A DNA stretch of 64,000 nt, taken from the NCBI GenBank assembly GCA_004352715.1, contig SCFE01000009.1, positions 2,961,407 to 3,025,406 on the forward strand, given 5' to 3'. The DNA is from Hofstenia miamia (lineage: Eukaryota > Xenacoelomorpha > Acoela). The position numbers and the translations under genes are program-made. The number at the start of each line of letters is the position of its first letter. Positions within the stretch are counted from its first letter, which is position 1. Shown one piece after another: positions 44,034 to 54,486 of this stretch. A model generated the notes under the pieces. It saw nothing but the letters and a program-made list of their open reading frames with translations. It was not told the DNA's origin and made no database searches.

Positions 44034-45708
44034 CTAAATAGACCATGTATTAGTAAAGTGGGAAAATATCGAATTGAAAAAAATTTAAAACACAGAAAGA
44101 ATAATTTATATTTTAACATAGCATGCAAATTATTTGTTCAAACATGGAATAATTTATGTTTTTTGACAAATATTTGAATTTTAAAATATATAAACCAGAA
44201 AGAGAAAAATATGCATAAACAAGGTATAGAGGGAAAATAGCAATACATTATAATCAGTAAGTTAGATAATATGCATGCATGCATTATTTAAACAAATTTG
44301 TTTAACTAAATAAATAACATCTCATAATTACCCTCAAAAAACCAGAGTGTTAGATAAAAAATTGACAGTAGTAATTAAAATAGCTATTTACACATGCATC
44401 TGTAAAATAAACTATCCAATAAAAAATCGGATAATACACACTCATGTTTAAATGAAATTACATTTTACCGTATTCACCCAAAGGCATTATTTAAAATAAA
44501 ATTAAATTAAGTGATAACACCTCGTATTTTTTAAAACTCTTTTAAACAAATTTATGTTTAACTAAATAAATAACATCCCAATCACCCTAAAAAATCGGGG
44601 TGTTAGATAAAAAAATGTAAAATTTTTAAAAATAGTTAAAACATGCATTATTCCAACAAAAAATTAAGATAAATAGTTGGTAGTGACTAATGTGTAAACG
44701 AATGAGTAATGTCTATTTTGACAAAAAACAAAAGGAGGACGCTTTTAAAAATAATTATGAANNNNNNNNNNNNNNNNNNNNNNNNNNNNNNNNNNNNNNN
44801 NNNNNNNTTAAAACATGGAAAGAATAATTTAGATTTTAACATAAAATGCAAATCATTTTTTCAAACATGGAATAATTTATGTTTATTGACACATATTTGA
44901 ATTTTAAAATATATAAACCAGAAAGAGAAAAATATATGTAAACATAGTATAGAGTGAAAATAGTGATACATTACAGTCAGTAAGTTAGATAATATGCATG
45001 CATGCATTATTTAAACAAATTTATGTTTAACTAAATAAATAACATCTTATAATCACCCTAAAAAACCGGGGTGTTAGATAAAAAATTGACAATGTAACAT
45101 TTAAAACACATATTCAGTATTTGGTAAAAATTAGATAATACATGCATTATATAAAATAACTATTAAATGAGATTACAACATCAAACTAAAAAGTGTGGAT
45201 AAAAAGTAAAATTACCCATCATTTAGTGTTATGATTTTAGGTAATTTAAAATAGAGAGAGAGGATAAATTCATATTTTAACTAGTATACACCATTTATAA
45301 TTGGATTCATTGGCAAACCCACTTCTTCTTTTCATGTGAGAGATTGTGAGAAAGATTTTTTAATTCCCTACATTTCTCTAATTACATTTGTTCTTGATCT
45401 AGTAATAATGTAAATTGGGTTTTGAAAATATATGACCAAGGAGTAACACTTTTTAAATTCTGTAAACCATTAATTTGCTTCTTGTTGATATGAAAATAAA
45501 ACTCATGTTTTTACACATCTGATTTATTTTTGAAAAAATGACTGGTGAATCACACCCAAATAATCATGTGTACCATGTTTTCAATTTAAAAAAACATTGA
45601 CTGTATTTATTTATACATGACAACTTGAAGCCTTGTTTTTTTAAAAATGTAAAAGATGGCAAACACAATTTTCAAAAATAAGAAAAGCATTCTATATTGT
45701 TTACTCAC
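44034..45708 (-). other. Element A polymerase intron 2 with duplicated AT-rich modules and a hairpin motif
   Basis: About 280 bp at 44060-44370 is repeated at 44808-45090 (roughly 90%); a third partial copy ends near 44620. Each module ends with CACCC-(9-11 nt)-GGGTG followed by TTAGATAAAAAATTGACA. ATGCATGCATGCAT occurs in two modules. A 46-N gap lies at 44762-44807. No coding content. Confidence 0.6.
44575..44612 (-). promoter_or_regulatory. Recurrent hairpin motif CACCC...GGGTG + TTAGATAAAAAA
   Basis: Best copies are near 44578-44612, 45049-45085 (element A) and 62770-62810 (element C). Degraded copies lie near 44327 (A) and 50368 (B). The stem is retained while the loop varies. It is located in or next to intron 2 of the polymerase gene; role unknown. 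Confidence 0.4.
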
Positions 45709-45897
45709 ATGTTTGAGGCATTGTTTTCAGGCATCATAGTTTTTTGAGTTGAAGATGTAGCTGTTTGGATAACATTACCAAACCTGTTTTGATTATTGTA
45801 ACTAGTCATCATTTGGTTGACTTGACCTTCAAAATTTTGTGACCAGTAATTGAAAATTTCCATAGTTTGATTAGACTCTTCTGGAATATTGTCAAAG
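45709..45897 (-). CDS. Element A polymerase gene, exon 2 (189 nt)
   Basis: Acceptor TTTTAG|CTTTGAC, donor AACAT|GTGAGT. Open throughout, acidic/Asn-Gln-rich (DNIPEESNQTMEIFNYWSQN, FEGQVNQMM). Same length in element B (51031-51219). The phase connects exon 1 to the finger-containing exon 3. No known domain. Confidence 0.65.
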
Positions 45898-46075
45898 CTA
45901 AAAACATTTGTTTAACACATTTAATAATAATAGTTTTGTTTTTTAATAAAATGAAAAAATGTGCATTACATATTTTATATTATAACAAATTGCAATGTAA
46001 AAAAACCTGATTAATAATTTGTTACATTGTATAATAAAAATTCTTAGATAATATATTTTACAAAGAATGTCTTAC

Positions 46076-46188
46076 ATTGCCTCCTTGAAGGAAATTTGTG
46101 AATCACCTTTATAGAGGTTGTTGTTGATAATTTGATCATATTTGGCATTCCAGTCAGAGAGAAAGTTGGAAACATTTTTGAAAGACAT
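46076..46188 (-). CDS. Element A polymerase gene, exon 1 (113 nt, start codon)
   Basis: ATG at 46186-46188, MSFKNVSNFLSDWNAKYDQI..., donor GGCAAT|GTAAGA. Identical length and strongly conserved sequence in element B (51393-51505). With exon 2 it gives a roughly 100-residue N-terminal extension ahead of the zinc fingers. Confidence 0.65.
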
Positions 46189-47040
46189 TATAAAAGCAGA
46201 ACATTGAAATATAAACTAGTTTTATCCAAAGTTGGGATGATAATGAAAAAAGATAATAAAAAATTTTAATGTGGGAGACATCAAGTTTTGATTGGATGGA
46301 GAATATCCAATTAGTGATAAGTAAAATCAATTTGGGAAAACTTTTGCAATAACGTCAATTTGTGGTACTTAAAAATCTCAAGTAGGTGAGTTTATGCAAA
46401 AAAGCTTTTAACTAATTGATGTTGACAGGTTCTCTAAGAAAAGCTCTTAAAAAAATGCTTTTAAAACTCAACTTGTTTATTTTGCAGGGGGAGGGTCTTA
46501 ATGTAAAAAGCTTTTAAAATGTCAACTTTTTGGGGGATTGACAGGTTCTCTTTGCAGGATTCTGAATGTGGTAATAAAAAGGTTTTAAATTGAGTACACT
46601 TAAATGTGACAGATTAAAAGCTTCTGTCAAAAACATTGCTAATGTGTTTCTAGGCATTTTTGCAAAAAAACCCTGGCTGGAAAATGCGGTAAAATTTAAA
46701 CATGGTGGTAATTCTTTTCTTAGCACAAGTTATGTAAACAGATTCTCAGCTCTTAGCATAGTGTTAAGTAAACCAAGAATTTTATAATCTAAAACATGAT
46801 TCTTTATAGGAGAAGGTGGAAACAGTAAATTGATATTAAGATAAACTAGATACATAGGTGTACACACATAACAGATATTTTATTATGTTCTAACAATGTT
46901 TTGCAGGGTGGCAAATGAATTAATCATGTTAGTTGATGATTGGATCAAATGAATTAAGTTATTTTTCATTGGTTTATATGCTAAAAGTTTGTAATAAATA
47001 ACCTGTGATATGAACACTTTTTTCAATTTTAAATTCAGTG
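46189..47040. other. Divergent intergenic region of element A
   Basis: Lies between the divergent polymerase (minus) and FLPKHY-motif (plus) genes, so it should contain both promoters. It includes direct repeats of the form AAAAGCTTTTAA...TTTGGG...GACAGGTTCTC at 46400-46450 and 46505-46555. Short frames at 46514-46787 overlap on both strands and are not convincing genes. Conserved in element B (51506-52385). Confidence 0.5.
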
Positions 47041-47437
47041 ATGACTCCAAAAGCTGCTAGCAAAACACATGCTAAAAATTCTGCAAAAGTTGGGAAGAGC
47101 AAACAAGACATTCTCTCACATCCCAAAAAATTTGTTTTAAAGCAGATATTACCAAAGACCATGAATTTTGTAAACACTGTGGGTAATGTACTTCAACCAG
47201 AGATGGTCAACAGCCTCAATGCAATTTCCAAAGAATGTCAGATGAAATATATCTCTGTTAGAGACATTAAAAATCAGTGAGTGGCAAAAAATACACAACA
47301 CATATAGCCTTCAGACAAAGTATGGCCCTGCAGTAAAATTTATACTGGAAAACAGCAACTGCTACTTCTTACCCAAACATTATGCAGAGAAAGCTACAGG
47401 AGAAAAATATAAGATGTTTATCAGACTTAAAATTTGA
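47041..47437 (+). pseudogene. FLPKHY-motif small protein, element A, one frameshift
   Basis: ATG 47041 gives MTPKAASKTHAKNSAKVGKS (basic N-terminus), then PKKFVLKQILPK. The frame stops at 47278-47280 but resumes one base out of frame into a domain like that of the minus-strand genes at 54.5 kb and at the window start (KYGP followed by the position of FLPKHY) and ends at TGA 47435-47437. Element B has the downstream half intact and a different frameshift near the start, so the breaks are independent. Full length would be about 130 residues. Function unknown; the basic N-terminus suggests nucleic-acid binding (inference). Confidence 0.65.
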
Positions 47438-48017
47438 TGAGGCAAGGATAAACCATCAATATATCCAGGTGGTAATGCACAAACTGTATTTTAGTATGTA
47501 AAAATATTTAGAATAAATATATATGTGCTATTGATTTTTATTTTAATTGTTAAAAATTAGTACCTACTAGTGAAACAAAACAACTCAATTTAAGAAACAT
47601 GCAGTAAAATTTTTAAAAGAAAAATACAAAACAACTTACCTATAAATTTAGTTTAAATACAGAACAAAGGAAAATACAATAATGGCATTTCACATGGGTC
47701 AAAATGACAATTGAAATAGATGAAAATTTTTATCAATTAAAACTGAATTTCTATTAAATTTAAAAACTTAGTTTAAACAAAAAATATAGCAAATTAATAT
47801 TTTATAACAATTTGATATTATTAGACCAAATGTGAACAACTGAGTTCAACTCATATTCATAAAGCAAAAAGTCCTTATAATTTTTGCAAGAGAAATTTTA
47901 TTTACTATTCACAACTGTAAAAGTGTTTATCAAACATTTAATTATAAAACAAGTTATATTCATTCACTCATAAGTTTTCTAACTGTGCAGTTTACCCCTT
48001 TTTCATTGTTTGAAGCC
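47438..48017. other. Non-coding spacer in element A
   Basis: AT-rich; matches 52786-53911 of element B except for two extra stretches in B, one of which is the MITE at 53165-53699. Contains the empty target site ATAACAATTTGAT at about 47806-47818. Confidence 0.6.
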
Positions 48018-48075
48018 ATGAAGAGTTGGCATATATTATTTAAAATTGGGAGCACCTTCAATAGCATTTATTACA
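48018..48075 (+). pseudogene. 88-aa orphan protein, element A copy, cut by gap
   Basis: ATG 48018 gives MKSWHILFKIGSTFNSIYY before the N run. Counterpart of 53912-54178 in element B. Confidence 0.6.
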
Positions 48076-49075
48076 NNNNNNNNNNNNNNNNNNNNNNNNN
48101 NNNNNNNNNNNNNNNNNNNNNNNNNNNNNNNNNNNNNNNNNNNNNNNNNNNNNNNNNNNNNNNNNNNNNNNNNNNNNNNNNNNNNNNNNNNNNNNNNNNN
48201 NNNNNNNNNNNNNNNNNNNNNNNNNNNNNNNNNNNNNNNNNNNNNNNNNNNNNNNNNNNNNNNNNNNNNNNNNNNNNNNNNNNNNNNNNNNNNNNNNNNN
48301 NNNNNNNNNNNNNNNNNNNNNNNNNNNNNNNNNNNNNNNNNNNNNNNNNNNNNNNNNNNNNNNNNNNNNNNNNNNNNNNNNNNNNNNNNNNNNNNNNNNN
48401 NNNNNNNNNNNNNNNNNNNNNNNNNNNNNNNNNNNNNNNNNNNNNNNNNNNNNNNNNNNNNNNNNNNNNNNNNNNNNNNNNNNNNNNNNNNNNNNNNNNN
48501 NNNNNNNNNNNNNNNNNNNNNNNNNNNNNNNNNNNNNNNNNNNNNNNNNNNNNNNNNNNNNNNNNNNNNNNNNNNNNNNNNNNNNNNNNNNNNNNNNNNN
48601 NNNNNNNNNNNNNNNNNNNNNNNNNNNNNNNNNNNNNNNNNNNNNNNNNNNNNNNNNNNNNNNNNNNNNNNNNNNNNNNNNNNNNNNNNNNNNNNNNNNN
48701 NNNNNNNNNNNNNNNNNNNNNNNNNNNNNNNNNNNNNNNNNNNNNNNNNNNNNNNNNNNNNNNNNNNNNNNNNNNNNNNNNNNNNNNNNNNNNNNNNNNN
48801 NNNNNNNNNNNNNNNNNNNNNNNNNNNNNNNNNNNNNNNNNNNNNNNNNNNNNNNNNNNNNNNNNNNNNNNNNNNNNNNNNNNNNNNNNNNNNNNNNNNN
48901 NNNNNNNNNNNNNNNNNNNNNNNNNNNNNNNNNNNNNNNNNNNNNNNNNNNNNNNNNNNNNNNNNNNNNNNNNNNNNNNNNNNNNNNNNNNNNNNNNNNN
49001 NNNNNNNNNNNNNNNNNNNNNNNNNNNNNNNNNNNNNNNNNNNNNNNNNNNNNNNNNNNNNNNNNNNNNNNNNNN
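48076..49075. other. Assembly gap, exactly 1000 N
   Basis: Fixed-size gap. By comparison with element B it should contain the rest of the orphan gene and the minus-strand FLPKHY-motif gene of element A. Confidence 0.95.
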
Positions 49076-49129
49076 ATTAGCAATAATTGTCAAATATGCA
49101 TTAACACTTTTACCCCAACCTGTCAAAAA

Positions 49130-49215
49130 ATGCATTAGTGAGCTGTCAATCAACTTTTATCAAGTGGTGAGTCAGCAATTAAACACTCGTCAATATCTGT
49201 GAATCAGTAGAGGTC
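49130..49215 (-). repeat. Inverted copy of the element left end (terminal inverted repeat)
   Basis: Read on the minus strand: CTGATTCACAGATAT...TTGATTGACAGCTCACTAATG. It matches 37671-37760 (element A left end) and, more closely, 56015-56055 (element C left end; TTGATTGACAGCTCACTAAT identical). Hence a right-hand terminus, probably of element A. Confidence 0.6.
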
Positions 49216-49216
49216 C

Positions 49217-50081
49217 ATGTTTCAAATATGCATACATCATTAATTGACAGTGGGAATGTCAATCTGGAATATTTTAACTCAGTGAGAAATTTTTTCATTC
49301 ATGTTATTTGATCGCGATGTTGGACTTCAGGGTGGAGATATGCTAATACAGAGTAAACAAAACATTGGTTTTATTGTTTGGTTTTTGGGTTTACCAAGAA
49401 ATTGCTTCTTTTAAGTTGGTCAGGTAGCAGAATGTATGATCCTCCACGACTTGGGCGATATTTGGACACTTGTAGACCAACTCTATTTATTCTTTTTAAA
49501 ATAAATCTGCTCCCATTTGTTGCATAAACACAAATAAAACTGGCAATTTCATCAACTAGGTTGTAGAAATTTGTTTCACTTAGACCTGATCAAAAAACAG
49601 ATATGGGGCGTGATGTTGGATGGAGTATGGCGACCTTTTCTTCTTTGTTTTTCATTGGTTTCACCATTTCCACCTCACAAGTTAAATATATTTTCATGGA
49701 ATAGTGTGTGGAAACTTAATTTTAAATTACCTCATGTATTGCTCTGTAATGGTTTGAGAACGCCTCATAAACATCAATAGAGTTAAGATTGTTTGATAAA
49801 TAATTTGAAAAAGCCCCCTGACATGCATTCTCTGATCTTTGTATGGTAAATTCATGGCTATTGTTAGTGTTCAAAGCTGAACTTGACAAAATCTCATTTG
49901 GATGCTTGCTATCAATATATGACTGTAAAGTGATGGTTTACTCCCAAAATAGGTCTTACAAAACAAACAAAAATTAACTGTTGTTTGCTTATGTCTCATA
50001 TGAAGGTGTGACCTCACTTGTTTTTGGCAGGGACTTGTGTATGTGCACAAACCACAAAAATATTGAGGTGGAGTCTTTGGT
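49217..50081 (-). pseudogene. Element B polymerase gene, exon 3 fragment (zinc-finger end only)
   Basis: After acceptor TTTAG (50082-50083) the frame reads PKTPPQYFCGLCTYTSPCQK, then SHLHMRHK and CLFCKTYFGS: two C2H2-like fingers in phase with exons 1-2. Frameshifts follow within 200 bp. The gene is cut at 49217, so no polymerase motifs remain. Confidence 0.7.
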
Positions 50082-51030
50082 CTAAATAGACCATGTATTA
50101 GTAAAGTGGGAAAATATTGAATTGAAAAAATTTAAAACATGGAAAGAATAATTTAGATTTTAACATAAAATGCAAATCATTTTTCAAACATGGAATAATT
50201 TATGTTTTTTGACAAATATTTGAATTTTAAAATATATAAACCAGAAAGAGAAAAATATGCATAAACACAGTATAGAGGGAAAATAGCAATACATTATAAT
50301 CACTAAGTTAGATAATATGCATGCATGCATTATTTAAACAAATTTATGTTTAACTAAATAAATAATGTAGAATCATGACCCTAAAAAAACTGGATGTTAG
50401 ATAAAAAATTGACAATATAACATTTAAAACACACATTCAGTATTTGGTAAAAATTAGATAATACATGCATTATATAAAATAACTATTAAATGAGATTACA
50501 ACATCAAACTAAAAAGTGTGGATAAAAAGTAAAATTACCCATCATTTAGTGTTATGATTTTGGGTAATTTAAAATAGTGAGAGAGGATAAATTCATATTT
50601 TAACTAGTATACACCATTTATAATTAGATTCATTAGCAAACCCACTTCTTCTTTTTATGTGAGAGATCATGAGAAAGATTTTTAATTCCCTACTTTTCTC
50701 TAATTACATTTGTTCTTGATCTAGTAATAATGTACATTGGGTTTTGAAAATATATGCCCAAGGAGTAACACATTTTAAATTCTGTAAACCATTAATTTGC
50801 TTCTTGTTGATATGAAAATAAGACTCATGTTTTTACACATCTGATTTCTTTTTGAAAAAATGACTGATGAATCACACCCAAATAATCATGTTTACCATGT
50901 TTTTGATTTAAAAAAACATTGACTGTATTTATTTAAATGTGAAAACTTGAAGCCTCATTTTTTTAAAAACAAAAAAGATGGCAAACACAATTTTCAAAAA
51001 TAAGAAAAGCATGCTATATTGTGTACTCAT
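50082..51030 (-). other. Element B polymerase intron 2
   Basis: One copy of the AT-rich module that is duplicated in element A, with a degraded hairpin motif near 50368-50405. No coding content. Confidence 0.55.
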
Positions 51031-51219
51031 GTGTTTGAGGCATTGTTTTCAGACATCATAGTTTTTTTAGTTGAAGATGTAGATGTTTGGTTAACATTAC
51101 CAAACCTGTTTTGATTATTGTAACTAGTCATCATTTGGTTGACTTGACCTTCAAAATTTTGCGACCAGTCATCAAAAATTTGCGTAGTTTGACAAGACTC
51201 TTCCAGATTATTTTCAAAG
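51031..51219 (-). pseudogene. Element B polymerase gene, exon 2, donor GT lost
   Basis: 189 nt, fully open, homologous to 45709-45897. The donor position reads AACAC|ATGAGT instead of AACAT|GTGAGT, so normal splicing to exon 3 is not expected. Confidence 0.65.
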
Positions 51220-51392
51220 CTAAAAATATTTTTTTAACTCATTTAATAATAGTTTTGTTTTTTAATGAGATGAAAAACATGCATTACATACTTTATATTA
51301 TAATGAATTGCAATGTAAAAAACCTGATTAATAATTTGTTACATTGTATAATAAATATTCTTAGATAATATATTTTACAAAGAATGTCTTAC

Positions 51393-51505
51393 ATTGCCTC
51401 CTTGAAGGAAATTTGTGAATCACTTTTATAGAGGTTGTTGTTGATAATTTGATTATATTTGCTGTTCCAGCCAGAGAGAAAGTTGGAAACATTATTGAAA
51501 GACAT
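51393..51505 (-). pseudogene. Element B polymerase gene, exon 1
   Basis: ATG 51503-51505, MSFNNVSNFLSGWNSKYNQI, donor GGCAAT|GTAAGA; 113 nt as in element A. Itself intact, but part of a truncated gene. Confidence 0.65.
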
Positions 51506-52385
51506 TTTAAAAGCAAAACATTGAAATAAAAACTAGTTTTATCCGAAGTTGGGATGATAATGAAAAAAGATAATAAAGAATTTTAATGCAGGAGACATCG
51601 AGTTTTGATTGGAAGGGGAATATCCAATTAGCAATAAGTAAAATCAATTTGAGAAAACTTTTGCAATAAAGTCAATTCATGGTACTTAAAAATCTCAAGT
51701 AGGTGAGTTTACACAAAAATCAAAAAAGCTTTTAACTAATTTGATGTTGACAGGTTCTCCAAGAAAAGCTTTAAAAAAATGCTTTTAAAACTCAACTTGT
51801 TTATTTTTTTGGGGGAAGCTTTTAAAATGTCAATTTTTGGGTGATAAACAGGTTCTCTTTGTAGGATTCTGAATGTGGTAATAAAAAGGTTTTATATTGA
51901 GTACACTTAAATGTGACAGATTAAAAGCTTCTGTCAAAAACATTGCTAATGTGTTTTTAGGCATTTTTTGCAAAAAAAACTCTGGCTGGAAAACTTGGTA
52001 AAATTTAAGCATTGTGGTAATTCTTTTCTTAGCACAAGTTATATAAACAGATTCTCAGCTCTTAGCATAGTGTTAAGTAAATCTATAAGCACTTAGATAC
52101 AATACGCTATGTGGAAACCAAGAATTTTATAATCTAAAACATGATTCTTTATAGGAGAAGGTGGAGATGGTAAATTGATATTAAGTTAAACTAGATAAAT
52201 GGGTGTACACACATAACAGATATTTTATAATGTTCTAAAAACATTTTGCAATGTGGCAAATGAATTAATTGTGTTAGTTGATTATTGGATCAAATGAATT
52301 AAGTTATTTTTGATTGGTTTATATGCTAAAAGTTTGTAATAAATAACCTGTGATTTGAACACTTTTTTCAATTTTAAATTCAGCA
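51506..52385. other. Divergent intergenic region of element B
   Basis: Counterpart of 46189-47040; between divergent genes, promoter content presumed. Contains a ~30-bp insertion (about 52080-52115) absent from A. Confidence 0.5.
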
Positions 52386-52785
52386 ATGACTCCAAAACCT
52401 GCTAGCAAATCATGTGCTCAAAAAATCTACCAAAAATATGCAGAGCAAACAAGACAAACTCTCACAACTCAAAAAATTTGTTTTAAAGCTGATATTACCA
52501 AAGACCATGTATTCTGTAAACACTGTGGGTAATGTAGTTCAACCAGAGATGGTCAACAGCCTCAATGCAATTTCTGAAGAACATCAGATGAAATATATCT
52601 CTGCTAAAGAATTAAAAATCAGTGAGTGGCAAAAAATACACATCACATATAGCCTTCAGACAAAGTATGGCCCTGTGGTAAAAATTATACTGGAAAACGG
52701 CAACTGCTTCTTCTTACCCAAACATTATGCAGAGAAAGCTACAGGAGAAAAATATAAGATGTTTATCAGAATTAAAATTCAATGA
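52386..52785 (+). pseudogene. FLPKHY-motif small protein, element B, one early frameshift
   Basis: ATG 52386 gives MTPKPASKSCAQK, which shifts frame after about 13 codons. From about 52414 to the stop at 52783-52785 the frame is open: VGNVVQPEMVNSLNAIS, QTKYGPVVKIILENG, then FFLPKHYAEKATGEKY. It supplies the intact C-terminal domain missing in frame from element A. The domain matches the minus-strand genes at 54487-54988 and 15-569. Confidence 0.7.
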
Positions 52786-53911
52786 GGCAAGGATAAACCA
52801 TCAATATATCTAGGTGGTAATGCACAAACTGTATTTAGATTTAGCACGTAAAAATATTTAGGTTTTCCAGAATGTCATCTTACAAAGTAATAGTTTTATG
52901 ATTCAAAAGGTAGTGACATCATCTAAACATGAAAGAGACAGTGAATTCTGGAAAAATTAGCAAATATTTTTTAATGGTCACTTCATTTTTAAAGAATTTA
53001 AACTAAATTGAACATTTTTAGCAAAAAATATTTAAATTTAAATTTTACTGAAAATCCCCCATTGAAATAGATAAAATTTTTTATCAATTAAAACTGAATT
53101 TCTATTAAATTTAAAAACTTAGTTTAAACAAAAAATATAGCAAATAAATATTTTATAATAATTTGGGTAGTATGCTCAATCACCAATCTATCTCACTAAA
53201 AGCCAATAACTGTAGGTGAAATGACAGTAATAATTACTTGTCAAATAACCACCATAAATGTTATTGCAGTTTATTTTAAAATTTAACCTTAATGTATGCT
53301 GAAAGTCCTTTTAGAATATCTTTATCAATCTAGCAATAAAGCAAGCCTTTCATATAGCTGTTATTTCAATTATCACACCATAATTTTGCTTTGCTAAACA
53401 AAATATTTCATGTCACTACATTTTTCAATCTGGAATGCAAATAATTATTAACTATTGTGTGTAAACTATTAAATATATTATATGAAATAATGATATTTTT
53501 AGGATATTTTGAATATTTTAATAGCCACTATATTGTTTCTAGCACATGGATGATTGCCTGAATCTATATAAACCTTTGTCCCTTTGGAACAATATCAAAC
53601 AAATCCTGTATAAGGCTATTACTATGAAGAAAATTCATGTCCCTTTGACAACAGTAATTGGCTTTTAGTGAGATAGATTGGCAATTGAGTGTACTACCCT
53701 AACAATTTGATATTATTAGACCAAACATTAATGACTGAGTTCAACTCATATTCATAAAGAAAAAAGTCCTTAAATTTTTACAAGAGAAATTTTATTTACT
53801 ATTCACAACTGTAAAAGTGTTTATTGAACATTTAATTATAAAACAAGTTATATTCATTCACTTGTAAATTTTCTAACTGTGTAGCTTACCCCTTTTTCAT
53901 TGTTCAAAGCC
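52786..53911. other. Non-coding spacer of element B, enlarged by insertions
   Basis: Corresponds to the ~580-bp spacer of element A plus extra sequence at about 52860-53060 and the MITE at 53165-53699. Nothing coding. Confidence 0.6.
53165..53699. mobile_element. MITE (535 bp) with 49-bp inverted repeats and 9-bp target duplication
   Basis: Ends GGGTAGTATGCTCAAT... and its reverse complement. The arms match over 49 bp with five mismatches, including AATCTATCTCACTAAAAGCC. Target duplication TAATAATTT (53156-53164) / TAACAATTT (53700-53708). Element A has the uninterrupted site (ATAACAATTTGAT near 47806), which proves insertion after the A/B copies separated. GG-ends with a 9-bp duplication suggest a Merlin- or Mutator-type derivative. 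Confidence 0.8.
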
Positions 53912-54178
53912 ATGAAGAGTTGGCATGTATTATTTGAAATTTGTGGGAGCACATTCAATAGCATTTATTACATTAAAGAACTGTTGATTTTAATTGATGA
54001 AAAGCTTTATATTATTACAGTGCATCAATCAAAAGAGAATTTTGACTGTTTACCAGGACATATACAGAAAGCTTTCAATTGTTATCAATGTAACTTCCAT
54101 CATGTCACACTTACAGAGGGAAACCTAACAAATGAGCAATTGATTACTTTTATCTATTCACTAAATTTATCCACATGA
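53912..54178 (+). CDS. 88-aa orphan protein of element B
   Basis: ATG 53912 (the ATG also conserved in element A at 48018), stop 54176-54178. Reads MKSWHVLFEICGSTFNSIYY, then ELLILIDEKLYIITVHQSKE, CYQCNFHHVTLTEGNLT and FIYSLNLST. Beta-rich looking, with four Cys and several His. I do not recognise it. A second frame just downstream (MFWGCDAMNCEFLS at about 54191) might be a continuation after a stop. The only uninterrupted small gene of the cluster besides polymerase exons. Confidence 0.5.
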   Translation: MKSWHVLFEICGSTFNSIYYIKELLILIDEKLYIITVHQSKENFDCLPGHIQKAFNCYQCNFHHVTLTEGNLTNEQLITFIYSLNLST

Positions 54179-54486
54179 GAGAATACAATGTTTTGGGGAT
54201 GTGATGCTATGAACTGTGAATTTCTTAGCTGAATAATCTCTCAATCTGTTGAAAATTTACTCAATCACAGTTATCAGTACCCACAGAACATGGGAAATTC
54301 TATAGACTGTATAAAAGACTATTTTAAATTTGTATGTTGAATGAACACTCCAAAATATAAATTATTATTGTCATTTCTAATAATCATTGTAAATTTAACA
54401 AATTTATTGTAAAACCACTATAACTAGTAATTAATGATTTTTACTAGTATTATTTTTATAAACTGTGCATGTAGAAGAAATCAATA
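54179..54486. other. Spacer between convergent genes, element B
   Basis: AT-rich, between the plus-strand orphan and the minus-strand FLPKHY-motif gene; nothing further seen. Confidence 0.5.

Larger units (their letters stand above)
37670..49215 (-). mobile_element. Polinton-like element A, ~11.5 kb including a 1-kb gap
   Basis: The left end near 37670 ((A/G)(C/G)TGATTCACAGATAT) reappears inverted at 49215-49130, marking probable terminal inverted repeats. Order: left end, non-coding block, ~130-bp repeat array, polymerase gene on minus (40.36-46.19), FLPKHY-motif gene on plus (47.04-47.44), orphan gene on plus cut by the gap (48.02), gap, right end. Genes for integrase, capsid, packaging ATPase and protease, expected in a full Polinton of 15-20 kb, are not visible. 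The visible layout is therefore a reduced or incomplete element. Confidence 0.55.

Noticed and set aside
44271-44284. ATGCATGCATGCAT palindrome as an origin or attachment site
   Set aside because: A simple alternating repeat within a larger duplicated module; no supporting context.
46514-46787. Overlapping short frames on both strands as genes (also 51830-52012)
   Set aside because: Conserved because the elements are copies; each strand's frame is equally good, and neither has a start context or family.
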